64,000 bases of DNA from an uncultured delta proteobacterium. GTDB lineage: Bacteria; Desulfobacterota; Desulfobulbia; Desulfobulbales; Desulfocapsaceae. The position numbers and the translations under genes were made by a program. The first letter of the stretch is position 1; every line of letters begins with the position of its first letter. Positions 28,048 to 36,283 of the stretch are shown piece after piece. The notes under the pieces are model-generated. The model was not told the origin of the DNA and ran no database searches. It saw nothing but the letters and a program-made list of their open reading frames with translations. The stretch covers positions 30,458 through 94,457 of the forward strand of contig CAIQWD010000014.1 of assembly GCA_903875445.1 (NCBI GenBank), in the 5' to 3' direction.

Positions 28048-28590
28048 ATGCCCCTTCCCAAACCGCATCATCTTATCTACGGAACCCTTGTCGACTATCT
28101 GAACGGAGAGGAACTCACCGATACCGATGACGAGCGTATTCGCCAGAAACTTTGCAAGATGATGGTTGCGGAAAAAGGCTATCCCAGGGATTCGCTTACT
28201 CCCAGGCTGAAAATTGAAACCCTGTTTTCCCGGTGCTTTGTCGTTTCCACCATTGAACTTGTGATTTCTCTTAAGAACAGGCAAGTTATGATCCTGCGTT
28301 ACGGTCCCGGCTCCCTGGTCAGCCGGGAACGTGCCGCCATTGCCGCCGCCAGGGTTCTCTTCCCTGACTATCGTATCCCCCTTGCTGTGGTCACAAACGG
28401 TGAAGATGCCGAACTTTTAGACACTAGAACTGGCAAGATTTGCGGATATGGGTTAGATTCTATCCCCGATTACTCCACCGCTTTAACGATGCTTGAACAC
28501 CTGGAATTCCTTCCACCGCTCGATGCCGTTCGCCGGGAGCGGGAGCTGCGAATCCTCAATGCCTTTGATGTTGAGCGGTGTTGTTTTTGA
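28048..28590 (+). CDS. Stand-alone HsdR N-terminal-like nuclease-fold protein
   Basis: A 180-residue protein resembling the N-terminal domain of type I restriction R subunits (HSDR_N). The hallmark helix is RQKLCKMMVAEKGYPRDSL, followed by beta-strand pairs (ELVISLKNRQVMILRYGPG) and LAVVTNGEDAELLDT. There is no helicase part and no hsdM or hsdS nearby, so it is not a restriction system on its own. The PD-(D/E)xK residues are not clearly preserved (an Asp/Glu-x-Lys is not obvious). Function unknown; the gene lies alone between trpB2 and the DAHP synthase gene. Confidence 0.7.
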   Translation: MPLPKPHHLIYGTLVDYLNGEELTDTDDERIRQKLCKMMVAEKGYPRDSLTPRLKIETLFSRCFVVSTIELVISLKNRQVMILRYGPGSLVSRERAAIAAARVLFPDYRIPLAVVTNGEDAELLDTRTGKICGYGLDSIPDYSTALTMLEHLEFLPPLDAVRRERELRILNAFDVERCCF

Positions 28591-28651
28591 GATCAATCTA
28601 TGTTCCTACCGCCCACAATTATAATATTCTTATTCATTGAAGGGAATTGCC

Positions 28652-30001
28652 ATGCCGACAACACAGAAAAATTGGAGTAAATCAAGTTGGAAAAATCATA
28701 CGGCTCTGCAACAGCCGATTTGGCCGGACCAACTGGCCGTCGACCGCGTCCTCGCCGATCTCTCAACCCTGCCGCCACTGGTTTTTGCCGGGGAAATCCG
28801 CTCGCTTAAGCAGCTCCTGGCCCAGGCTTCAAGGGGCGAGGCCTTCCTCCTGCAGGGCGGCGACTGTTCCGAAAACTTTTCCCAGGTTACCGCTCCGAAT
28901 ATTCGCGAGACCTTGAAAATTCTCCTGCAGATGGCTGTAGTTCTCACCTATGCCGGCGGTAAACCGGTTATCAAAATGGGCAGGATCGCCGGGCAATTCG
29001 CCAAACCTCGCTCCGCCGACATGGAAACCATCGATGGCGTTGCATTGCCATCCTACCGTGGCGATATGGTCAACAAGGCGGAATTCACCCCGGAAGCCCG
29101 CATGCCCAACCCGAAATACATGCTCAAGGGCTACAACATGGCGGCCTCGACCCTGAACCTCCTGCGCGCCTTTACCCGCGGCGGCTTCGGCTCCCTGCAG
29201 CGGGTACAGGCCTGGAATCAGGAATTCGTCGCCCAATCGCCGATGGGTCGGTCCTACGACCGGATGGCCAAACAGATCAGCCAGGCTATTAAGTTCATGG
29301 AGACCATCGGTATTTCCTCGGAAACTCCGCAGATCAATCAGACCCAGCTCTTCACCTCGCATGAGGCCCTGTTGCTCCAATACGAAGAGGCCCTCACCCG
29401 CGTCGACTCCATTACCGGCGACTGGTACGACTGTTCGGCCCACATGCTGTGGATAGGCGAGAGAACCCGGCAGGTTGACGGTGCCCATGTCGAATTTCTG
29501 CGCGGCGTGCATAACCCGATCGGCGTAAAAATCGGTCCAAGTTACGACCTCGACGATGTCAAGCGGCTGATACAAACCCTCAACCCTGCCAACGAACCGG
29601 GTCGTCTCACCCTCATTACCCGTTTCGGTCTGAAAAAAATCGAAAAGGCTCTCTCGCCCCTTCTTCGGGAGATGAAAAAAGAGGGCTTTAATATCGTCTG
29701 GAGTTGCGATCCGATGCACGCCAACACCTACACCGCCACTTCCGGCCATAAGACTCGTAACTTCAACGACATCCTCTCGGAGATCACCTGTTTTTTCGAG
29801 ACCCACTGGTCGGAAGGCACCATTCCCGGCGGGGTTCATTTCGAGATGACCGGCAACAACGTCACCGAGTGTACCGGCGGTGCCCACAACATCCTCGACG
29901 AGGAACTGGCCGATAATTACCTGACTTCCTGCGACCCCCGGCTGAATGCCGAACAAAGCCTCGAAGTCGCCTTCCAGATCGCCGATATGATCAGAAGCTG
30001 A
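28652..30001 (+). CDS. aroF: Class II 3-deoxy-7-phosphoheptulonate (DAHP) synthase
   Basis: A 449-residue plant-type (class II) DAHP synthase, the first enzyme of the shikimate pathway, joining phosphoenolpyruvate and erythrose 4-phosphate. Clear family segments include LLQGGDCSENF, PVIKMGRIAGQFAKPRS, WIGERTRQVDGAHVEF, WSCDPMHANT and GGVHFEMTGNNVTEC with metal and substrate ligands. The start at 28652 has AAGGGAA upstream; an ATG five codons earlier lacks it. It ends in a terminator. Confidence 0.95.
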   Translation: MPTTQKNWSKSSWKNHTALQQPIWPDQLAVDRVLADLSTLPPLVFAGEIRSLKQLLAQASRGEAFLLQGGDCSENFSQVTAPNIRETLKILLQMAVVLTYAGGKPVIKMGRIAGQFAKPRSADMETIDGVALPSYRGDMVNKAEFTPEARMPNPKYMLKGYNMAASTLNLLRAFTRGGFGSLQRVQAWNQEFVAQSPMGRSYDRMAKQISQAIKFMETIGISSETPQINQTQLFTSHEALLLQYEEALTRVDSITGDWYDCSAHMLWIGERTRQVDGAHVEFLRGVHNPIGVKIGPSYDLDDVKRLIQTLNPANEPGRLTLITRFGLKKIEKALSPLLREMKKEGFNIVWSCDPMHANTYTATSGHKTRNFNDILSEITCFFETHWSEGTIPGGVHFEMTGNNVTECTGGAHNILDEELADNYLTSCDPRLNAEQSLEVAFQIADMIRS

Positions 30002-30028
30002 CTTCCTTCGCAGGTTTTTTTCTCACAC

Positions 30029-30070
30029 CGGCGGAGTCCCACCCAAGCGTGGCACTCCGCCGTTTTCATT
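30029..30070 (+). terminator. Intrinsic terminator after the DAHP synthase gene
   Basis: Inverted repeat CGGCGGAGT / ACTCCGCCG with inner CCA/TGG pairing, followed by TTTTCATT, 28 bp after the stop codon. Confidence 0.88.
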
Positions 30071-30097
30071 GCCAAGATTACATTTCCGTAATCTTTC

Positions 30098-30125
30098 TTG
30101 ACGACCCTTTGTTCCCGTTTACAAT
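30098..30125 (+). promoter_or_regulatory. Promoter of the degQ-like gene
   Basis: TTGACG (30098-30103), a 16-bp spacer and TACAAT (30120-30125), about 95 bp before the ATG at 30220. A good sigma70-type match; no sigmaE-type sequence was noticed. Confidence 0.55.
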
Positions 30126-30219
30126 TCTCCCAAGACACTAGATGGTGTTTCCGGAAGAAAACCTGCGGCAGGTTCTCCCCTCCATTTTTTCCCAACATGC
30201 CGAACCAAGGAGAATTGCA

Positions 30220-31686
30220 ATGTATCTAAAAAAAGCCCATCTTTCAGTGCTCGCCCTCCTGCTTCTATGCCTGACCCTGGTGGCAAGCGAGAGTATGGCC
30301 AAGGCTGAAACCGATAGCGATACCGCCATCCTCGACAAGTCATCCAAGGCCTTTGTCAATGTGGTGAAACGAGTTAAACCCGCAGTAGTGCATATCAAGG
30401 TAGAAAAGACCACCAAGGCTGCTTACCCTGGTGGCCAAGGCCCTGACGAGATGTTTAACAATCCCTTTTTTGAACAGTTTTTCGGTCCGCAATTTCACGG
30501 CCAAATGCCCCGACAACAGGAATTCAAGCAACGCGGTCAGGGTTCCGGTTTTATTATCAGCGAGAAAGGTCTAATCCTCACCAACAATCATGTCGTTGAA
30601 GATGCCGACGTCATCAAGGTAATTCTTTCCGATAACCGTGAATTTGTTGCCAAAGTTGTCGGAACCGACCCTCAGTCCGATGTTGCCCTCCTGAAAATTG
30701 ACGATCCGGAAAATCTTCCCGTTCTGCCCCTCGGAGATTCGAGTGCCCTGGAGGTTGGCGAGTGGGTTATAGCCATCGGCAACCCCTTCGGACTCGACCA
30801 AACGGTAACCGTAGGTGTTGTCAGCGCCACTGGTCGTTCAAGTGTCGGTATCAGCGAATATGAGAACTATATACAGACCGATGCGGCCATCAACCCCGGG
30901 AACAGTGGCGGGCCGTTGATCAACGCCCACGGTGAAGCGGTCGGTATCAACACTGCCCTCTTTTCCCGCACCGGCGGTTATATGGGTATAGGTTTTGCCA
31001 TTCCCATTAACATGGCCAAATCGATTGAGGATCAACTGCAGAAAAAGGGCAAGGTTACCAGGGGCTGGCTGGGGGTAGCTATCCAAAATGTCGACAAGGA
31101 TCTGGCCGAATCCTTCGGCCTGCAAAAAGCGGAAGGCATCCTGGTCAGTGAGGTGACGAAAGACTCTCCGGCAAGTGGCGCCGGGCTGCAACGAGATGAC
31201 ATTATCTTGCGACTCAACGATACCGTCTTGAAAGACTCATCCGATCTGCGAAACCGCGTTGCCCTTCTGCCTGTGGACAGCAAGGCAACCCTTGATATCC
31301 TCCGCGACGGCAGGGAAAAAAAGGTTCAGGTGACCATTGGTGAACAACCCTCCAATTTCAGCAGTGTCGCCACAGGCAAGGCATTGAAAGGAAAGGAGAC
31401 TCTCGATAAATACGGGCTGACTATGCAGGAACTGACTCCTGAACTCGCTGACAAATTTGAGTACAAAAGTAAAAGCGGGCTTATAATCAGCGATGTGCAA
31501 TCAGGGTCCCCAGCAGACTTTGCCGGTTTAAAACCTGGATATCTTGTAGAGGAGGTCAATAAGGTGAAGGTCCAAAGTCTTAACGATCTGAAAAAGGCCT
31601 TGGGGCAAGGAGGAACATCCGGCAAGATACTCCTGCGTGTTCGCTTCGGTGACTATTCTACCTATGTGGTGCTCATGACGAAATAA
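30220..31686 (+). CDS. degQ: Periplasmic serine protease, DegP/DegQ (HtrA) family
   Basis: A 488-residue protease-chaperone with a Sec signal peptide (residues 1 to about 29, ending SMAKAE). The catalytic triad is H124 (NNHVV), D154 (QSDVALL) and S229 (NPGNSGGP). Two PDZ domains follow, at about residues 290-380 and 405-485. It degrades or refolds misfolded envelope proteins. AAGGAG precedes the ATG at 30220. The long flexible loop before His (rich in Phe, Gln and Gly) is typical of this family. Confidence 0.95.
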   Translation: MYLKKAHLSVLALLLLCLTLVASESMAKAETDSDTAILDKSSKAFVNVVKRVKPAVVHIKVEKTTKAAYPGGQGPDEMFNNPFFEQFFGPQFHGQMPRQQEFKQRGQGSGFIISEKGLILTNNHVVEDADVIKVILSDNREFVAKVVGTDPQSDVALLKIDDPENLPVLPLGDSSALEVGEWVIAIGNPFGLDQTVTVGVVSATGRSSVGISEYENYIQTDAAINPGNSGGPLINAHGEAVGINTALFSRTGGYMGIGFAIPINMAKSIEDQLQKKGKVTRGWLGVAIQNVDKDLAESFGLQKAEGILVSEVTKDSPASGAGLQRDDIILRLNDTVLKDSSDLRNRVALLPVDSKATLDILRDGREKKVQVTIGEQPSNFSSVATGKALKGKETLDKYGLTMQELTPELADKFEYKSKSGLIISDVQSGSPADFAGLKPGYLVEEVNKVKVQSLNDLKKALGQGGTSGKILLRVRFGDYSTYVVLMTK

Positions 31687-31719
31687 TAGCAGCAACCTGA
31701 AGGCCTGGTCGTAGCCTCC

Positions 31720-33024
31720 TCAGTCGGTAACGACTTTCGAGGCTGCGGCCCGGTCTTCCGGCCGTCCCGGCTTGTTGGCAATCTCCCGGCGCCGCGCCAT
31801 GGCGATACGCTCGACGATTTTGATAATCACCGGGAGTTTGTGAAAGTCGCCGGTGGAAATTTTGCGCAGTACGACATCGGTTTTGGCGAGTACGGTTGCC
31901 GTGCGTCTCTGCTCCCCACCGAAATAGGCCATCTCACCGAAGATCGTGCCGGCTTCGATGATCGACAGCAATTCGCCCTTACCATTGACGGTTTGTGCCG
32001 TACCGCTGTCCAGGTAGTAGATACCGTCGGGTGCGCTGTCAATCTGGATTATGATCTCACCCTTTTTTCGCCACTCCAGCTTAAAAAATCTCTCCCAATC
32101 GGTATCGACCACCAGGGCGTGATAGAACTCCGGGTTCATGGCCCGTAGTAGCTGTTTTGACAAATGAAACAGCCGTTCGCCGAGAGAATCCCGTTTTTTC
32201 TCCAACAATTTCATGCCGGTTATGGAAAAATCCTCGGCCGGAAACGGTGTCTCACGGATATATTCAAGAATCCGCTCGATGCCGAGATCCTTCTTGCCGG
32301 TTATTGCTCGAAATAGCTTTTGCGCCTGCAGCAACCCTTCCCGTACCCGGGGAAAATCCGGGACAAGACCCTGCAGTTGATTGCCGCCAAAAAATTCCAT
32401 CGCCTGGTTTTTCATGCGGATAAATTCCTGCAGCCGTGCTTCTTCGACCACCTCCGGGCAATTATGAATGCCCTGCTTGTAGAGTGAAAAAATATTCATA
32501 GGGTGCTCGACACTGGTAAGGCTGATCTTGGCCATATTCACCAGATGGCGATCAAACCCCTGTTGGTACCTGGCTACCTCGCGATCCATCAGCAGATGAG
32601 TGCCAAAATGCCCGCACAACTCCTCAAGGCGATTGGCGACGGCAAAGCTCGCGCCGAATTTAGCCATTCGGCTGCCAAGCTGCGCCTCGATTATGCGGCC
32701 GAGAAAAATTCCCATACGGGTCGGCATGAGCCTTCCTTGGCTGATGGCTTCGGCCATGCAGAGCCCTGCCTGCAGGACCCTGGTACAGATCCCGGAACGA
32801 TCTTCCCCCGGTCGCTTGTCAAAAATAACCAGACAGCCGTCCCCCGCCGAGGGTTCAATCTCCAGGGGAAAGTTTTCTTGCCGATAAAGAAGTTCGTGAA
32901 TCTGGCCGTGGTAGTCGATCAGGAAATCCCTGATCTCCTCCGGCGCCATTCCCAAGGATTTTCGCGAATACTGAACCATGTCGGTCATCAGTATCACGAC
33001 TTCCCTTTCCAGTCCGTTTTTCAT
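31720..33024 (-). CDS. Cyclase-homology domain plus C-terminal cyclic-nucleotide-binding domain protein
   Basis: A 434-residue cytoplasmic protein. The N-terminal about 180 residues look like a class III adenylate/guanylate cyclase domain: VVILMTDMVQYS holds a metal-type Asp, AGDGCLVIF the second Asp, and FAVANRLEEL resembles the NxxxR segment. A helical middle region (200-320) is followed by a cyclic-nucleotide-binding barrel (about 325-415, with GTIFGEMAYFGGEQRRTATV, the phosphate-binding cassette pattern). A protein that could both make and bind a cyclic nucleotide is suggested but not shown; the substrate-selecting residues are unclear. No signal peptide. It is the last gene of a minus-strand stretch. 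Confidence 0.75.
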   Translation of the reverse strand: MKNGLEREVVILMTDMVQYSRKSLGMAPEEIRDFLIDYHGQIHELLYRQENFPLEIEPSAGDGCLVIFDKRPGEDRSGICTRVLQAGLCMAEAISQGRLMPTRMGIFLGRIIEAQLGSRMAKFGASFAVANRLEELCGHFGTHLLMDREVARYQQGFDRHLVNMAKISLTSVEHPMNIFSLYKQGIHNCPEVVEEARLQEFIRMKNQAMEFFGGNQLQGLVPDFPRVREGLLQAQKLFRAITGKKDLGIERILEYIRETPFPAEDFSITGMKLLEKKRDSLGERLFHLSKQLLRAMNPEFYHALVVDTDWERFFKLEWRKKGEIIIQIDSAPDGIYYLDSGTAQTVNGKGELLSIIEAGTIFGEMAYFGGEQRRTATVLAKTDVVLRKISTGDFHKLPVIIKIVERIAMARRREIANKPGRPEDRAAASKVVTD

Positions 33025-33091
33025 CTCTGTCCCGCCCGAACTTTGACGGATTTTTTCATAATCGCAACTCCCTGCATTGCCCCGAAGTCAC

Positions 33092-33205
33092 TCAGCTTAT
33101 AAAGCCGATAAAGGTGATGGCGGCAAGAACGGCAACAAAGAACAAGGCAATCTTGACGTTGACGGAATTATCTTCGTGATGATGATCATGGGCGGCGTGA
33201 GACAT
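33092..33205 (-). CDS. Small His-rich single-pass membrane protein (37 residues)
   Basis: A 37-residue frame starting MSHAAHDHHHEDN, with five His in the first ten residues, followed by a hydrophobic helix of about 20 residues (KIALFFVAVLAAITFIGFIS). AGAGG lies seven bases before the ATG. The codon choice follows the neighbouring genes. It stands between the cyclase-like gene and radA on the same strand, with its own ribosome-binding site. The topology predicts one membrane helix with a metal-binding-like tail. No family is recognised; it resembles small accessory subunits of membrane enzymes only in layout. Confidence 0.6.
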   Translation of the reverse strand: MSHAAHDHHHEDNSVNVKIALFFVAVLAAITFIGFIS

Positions 33206-33283
33206 GGTTGTACCTCTTATTTTCTGATTATTAAAAATATCTTGAAACAGCAGCTCCCTTATTTAGCCCCGCTTAACGGGATA

Positions 33284-33336
33284 AGTACCTTCACGAAATT
33301 CTTTCTTAAAAACAAGAAAAGAATTTCTAAGGTACT
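33284..33336 (-). terminator. Long interrupted hairpin at the end of radA
   Basis: AGTACCTT / AAGGTACT and AAATTCTT / AAGAATTT pair around a short A-rich loop; the inner end overlaps the radA stop codon. On the minus strand no long T run follows, so it may act by slowing decay or as a weak terminator. Confidence 0.5.
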
Positions 33337-34697
33337 AAAAAAATCCCTTGCAACACCTCGTGCAAATTGGCGACCCCGACAAGTTCGATCTCCGGCTTCC
33401 AGGTCAAGCGTTCCTTGTTTCCCGCCGGCAGTACAAAGCGGGTAAACCCGAGACGCTGCGCTTCACGAATCCGTACATCGACGTGACCTATGGCCCGAAC
33501 TTCGCCGGCCAGACCGACTTCGCCGCAGACAACGGTAGTGGGAGAAATCGGTTTTTCTAAGAGGCTCGAGGCCAGAGCGCTTATCACCCCCAGGTCCAAG
33601 GCCGGTTCATCGATCCGCATTCCTCCGGCAATGTTTAAAAAAATATCATGACCATAGAGATCGAGACCCCCCTTTTTCTCAAGCACCGCGCAGAGCAGGG
33701 AGAGCCGCTGCTGATCGGCGCCGATGGCCGTGCGCCGGGCCGTCCCCAGGTTGGTCGGACTGACCAGGGCCTGAACCTCGACAAGGATCGGTCGGGTGCC
33801 TTCAACACTCGGCAGCACCACCGATCCCGGTTCATTCAAGGGCCGTTCGGCGAGAAAAATCTCCGACGGATTGCTGACCTGGACCAGGCCTTCCTCCTTC
33901 ATCTCAAAGACGCCGATCTCGTTGGTCGAACCGAAACGGTTCTTGACCGTGCGCAGAATGCGAAAGGCATGGCTGCGATCTCCTTCGAAGTAGAGGACGG
34001 TATCGACCATGTGTTCAAGCACCTTCGGGCCGGCAATGGCTCCATCCTTGGTGACATGGCCGACGAGGATGACGGGAATATTTTCCTTCTTGGCCATGCC
34101 GAGCAGCCGATAGGCCGATTCCCGGACCTGGCTGACCGAACCGGGGGAGGAGGCGAGTTCGCCGCAGACCAGAGTTTGAATGGAATCAACCGCCAAGAGA
34201 CTGGGGCGCATGGCGCAGGTCATGGCGATAATTTGCGCCACCTCGTTTTCGGTGGCAAGAAACTCATCGGCGCGGATGGCGTCAAGACGCCTGGCACGCA
34301 TTTTGATCTGCCTGGCCGACTCTTCACCGGAGACGTAGAGTACTTTCTTGTTTTGCGAGGCAATGGCCGCAAGCAGATGGAGCAACAGGGTCGATTTGCC
34401 GATCCCCGGTTCGCCACCGATGAGAACCACCGAACCGGGAACGATGCCACCGCCGAGCACCCGGTCCAGCTCCTCAATGCCGGTACTGGTCCGTTCTTCA
34501 TCGCCATCCGGGGCCAGGGCCAGCGGTACCGGTTGCGAAGAAGCACCAAGGGTCGGCTGGCGGATATCGATTATTTCCTCGACCAGACTCTCCCATTCTC
34601 CGCAGGCCGGGCAGCGCCCCAGCCATTTACCGCTCTGATGGCCGCACTGCTGGCAAAGAAACACCGGTCGACGCTGCTTTTTAATCACATTATTCAT
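33327..34697 (-). CDS. radA: DNA repair protein RadA (Sms)
   Basis: A 456-residue RecA-like branch-migration ATPase that acts in recombinational repair. The N-terminal zinc finger CQQCGHQSGKWLGRCPACGEW, Walker A GGEPGIGKSTLL, the RadA-specific KNRFGST motif and the C-terminal Lon-like domain (GGMRIDEPALDLGVISALASS) are all visible. The start at 34697 gives the standard N-terminus just before the zinc finger; an ATG ten codons earlier is possible. Confidence 0.95.
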   Translation of the reverse strand: MNNVIKKQRRPVFLCQQCGHQSGKWLGRCPACGEWESLVEEIIDIRQPTLGASSQPVPLALAPDGDEERTSTGIEELDRVLGGGIVPGSVVLIGGEPGIGKSTLLLHLLAAIASQNKKVLYVSGEESARQIKMRARRLDAIRADEFLATENEVAQIIAMTCAMRPSLLAVDSIQTLVCGELASSPGSVSQVRESAYRLLGMAKKENIPVILVGHVTKDGAIAGPKVLEHMVDTVLYFEGDRSHAFRILRTVKNRFGSTNEIGVFEMKEEGLVQVSNPSEIFLAERPLNEPGSVVLPSVEGTRPILVEVQALVSPTNLGTARRTAIGADQQRLSLLCAVLEKKGGLDLYGHDIFLNIAGGMRIDEPALDLGVISALASSLLEKPISPTTVVCGEVGLAGEVRAIGHVDVRIREAQRLGFTRFVLPAGNKERLTWKPEIELVGVANLHEVLQGIFLVP

Positions 34698-34822
34698 AAA
34701 ATCGCCAGGTGCCGCGAAGGCAAACATCAGGAGGCCTTTACACTCCGGGAAAATAGTCTATACTTTGTGAGTCAAGTCCCTTCAGAGAAAAACCCAACCC
34801 ACTTGTTATACCAGCAAATACA

Positions 34823-35644
34823 ATGGAAAAGCAACCGAATGTAACGCCGGCGCCGTCCACCGACTGGATTCCCCTCTCTCGCTCCTTCATCTTGATGCTC
34901 AGTCGAAAACAGCTGTTCGGCTGGAGCCTTGCTCTCTTTCTGATTACCATCCTCCTCACCTGGATCGGGTATCTGCTTACCGTCGATTTCATGGACAGTC
35001 TGACCGCAAGCTTCATGACAACTACCCCGGTCACCGAGAGTATTTGGGGGTGGATCAAACATCAAGGCTGGCGGGCGGGGAGCTGGTTGTTTGTTATCGT
35101 CTCAAGAATCGTCGCCTTTTATTTCGCCTTTCTCATCGCCTATACGCTGACCACCCCGGGCTATGCCTTTCTCAGCAAGGCCGCCGAAAAACTTCACGCC
35201 GGGGAACATTTTGCTGCCGATGCCGGTTTTACCGTGGCCGGAGTTATCCGCGATATCCTTGAGGGTATGAAAATCGCCCTTTTCGGAATAGGCGTGACCA
35301 TTGCCGCCATCCTGGTGAATTTCATCCCCGGCGTAGGCCAGGTGGCAGTGGTTCTTCTTTATACCTTTTATTCGACCCTGCTGTTCATTGACTATCCTGC
35401 CTCCCGCCGCCGCTGGTCGCTGAGAAGAAAGATCGATTGGTTACGAACCCACAACGGTATAGCCCTGCGCATCGGCCTCCTGCCCGCTCTTATCAGTATG
35501 ATCCCGGTGCTCAACATTTTTGCCATCGCCCTGCTTTTTCCCCTCCTGACCATCCACGCCACCTTGAATTTTTCCGCCATTGAGCTGGCAAAAAATTACC
35601 CCGTCACATCCCCCGGAGGACTATTTTATGGGAAGAGAGATTGA
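34823..35644 (+). CDS. EI24/CysZ-like integral membrane protein
   Basis: A 273-residue membrane protein with about four to six hydrophobic segments and the EI24 domain pattern (SRSFILMLSRKQLFGWSLALF near the N-terminus, FIDYPASRRRWSLRRKIDWLRTH in the loop and FPLLTIHATLNF late). CysZ relatives in Proteobacteria take up sulfate, but many EI24 proteins have unknown cargo. Sulfate transport would be attractive in a sulfur-metabolising anaerobe but is not shown. It overlaps the next gene by 17 bp, which points to coupled expression. Confidence 0.75.
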   Translation: MEKQPNVTPAPSTDWIPLSRSFILMLSRKQLFGWSLALFLITILLTWIGYLLTVDFMDSLTASFMTTTPVTESIWGWIKHQGWRAGSWLFVIVSRIVAFYFAFLIAYTLTTPGYAFLSKAAEKLHAGEHFAADAGFTVAGVIRDILEGMKIALFGIGVTIAAILVNFIPGVGQVAVVLLYTFYSTLLFIDYPASRRRWSLRRKIDWLRTHNGIALRIGLLPALISMIPVLNIFAIALLFPLLTIHATLNFSAIELAKNYPVTSPGGLFYGKRD

Positions 35645-36098
35645 AAAAAAATTTTTAATCGCCGACAATAGCTGGCAAGGACTTGTTGCCGGAGAGGTCT
35701 ATTGTCAAGGGTACTTGAATTCTGAAAAGGGCCGGACGGTGCGGGTTCGAATCATAGGCGACCGCGGTATCCTGACAATCAAGGGACCGAGCGAAGCCGG
35801 CGCAAGACCCGAGTACGAATACGATATTCCGCTCGACGACGCCCGAGAGATTCTTGACCTCTTGTGTTATAAACCCTTGATAGAAAAAATCCGCTACTGC
35901 ATTCCTTTTGCCGGCTTTACCTGGGAGGTAGATGAATTTAAAGGTGAAAATGAAGGATTGTTGATGGCCGAAATTGAGCTTGAATTTGTCGGGCAGGAAT
36001 TTGCCAAGCCTGCATGGATTGGCCGGGAGGTCACCGGTGATAGCAGATATTACAATGCCAATCTGGTGCAACATCCCTATTGCACATGGAAAGATTGA
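35628..36098 (+). CDS. CYTH-domain protein (inorganic triphosphatase/CyaB-like)
   Basis: A 156-residue protein starting MGREIEKKFLI, the E-x-E-x-K signature of CYTH (triphosphate tunnel metalloenzyme) proteins. RVRIIGDRGILTIKG, KPLIEKIRY, WEVDEFKGENEGLLMAEIEL supply the alternating basic and acidic tunnel residues. Bacterial short forms usually hydrolyse inorganic triphosphate. The start at 35628 follows GGAGGA by seven bases; the longer frame has no family N-terminus. Confidence 0.9.
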   Translation: MGREIEKKFLIADNSWQGLVAGEVYCQGYLNSEKGRTVRVRIIGDRGILTIKGPSEAGARPEYEYDIPLDDAREILDLLCYKPLIEKIRYCIPFAGFTWEVDEFKGENEGLLMAEIELEFVGQEFAKPAWIGREVTGDSRYYNANLVQHPYCTWKD

Positions 36099-36283
36099 TT
36101 TGGTTTATGTAATGTGCCATGCTAAAACCATTTTACTATTTTTCTCGAAAGTTCTAGTATAGGAACGATCGTCATCAAGAGCGGTTCACCTGCATCATGA
36201 CGCTATCCTTTACGTCAACTGAATACATAGGCGCGGGTCCACAAAAAGACCTGCATTGATAACTATTACAGGAGATCAACGCG

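Noticed and set aside
33648..34844. 398-codon plus-strand open frame
   Set aside because: Antisense shadow of radA, which has all family motifs.
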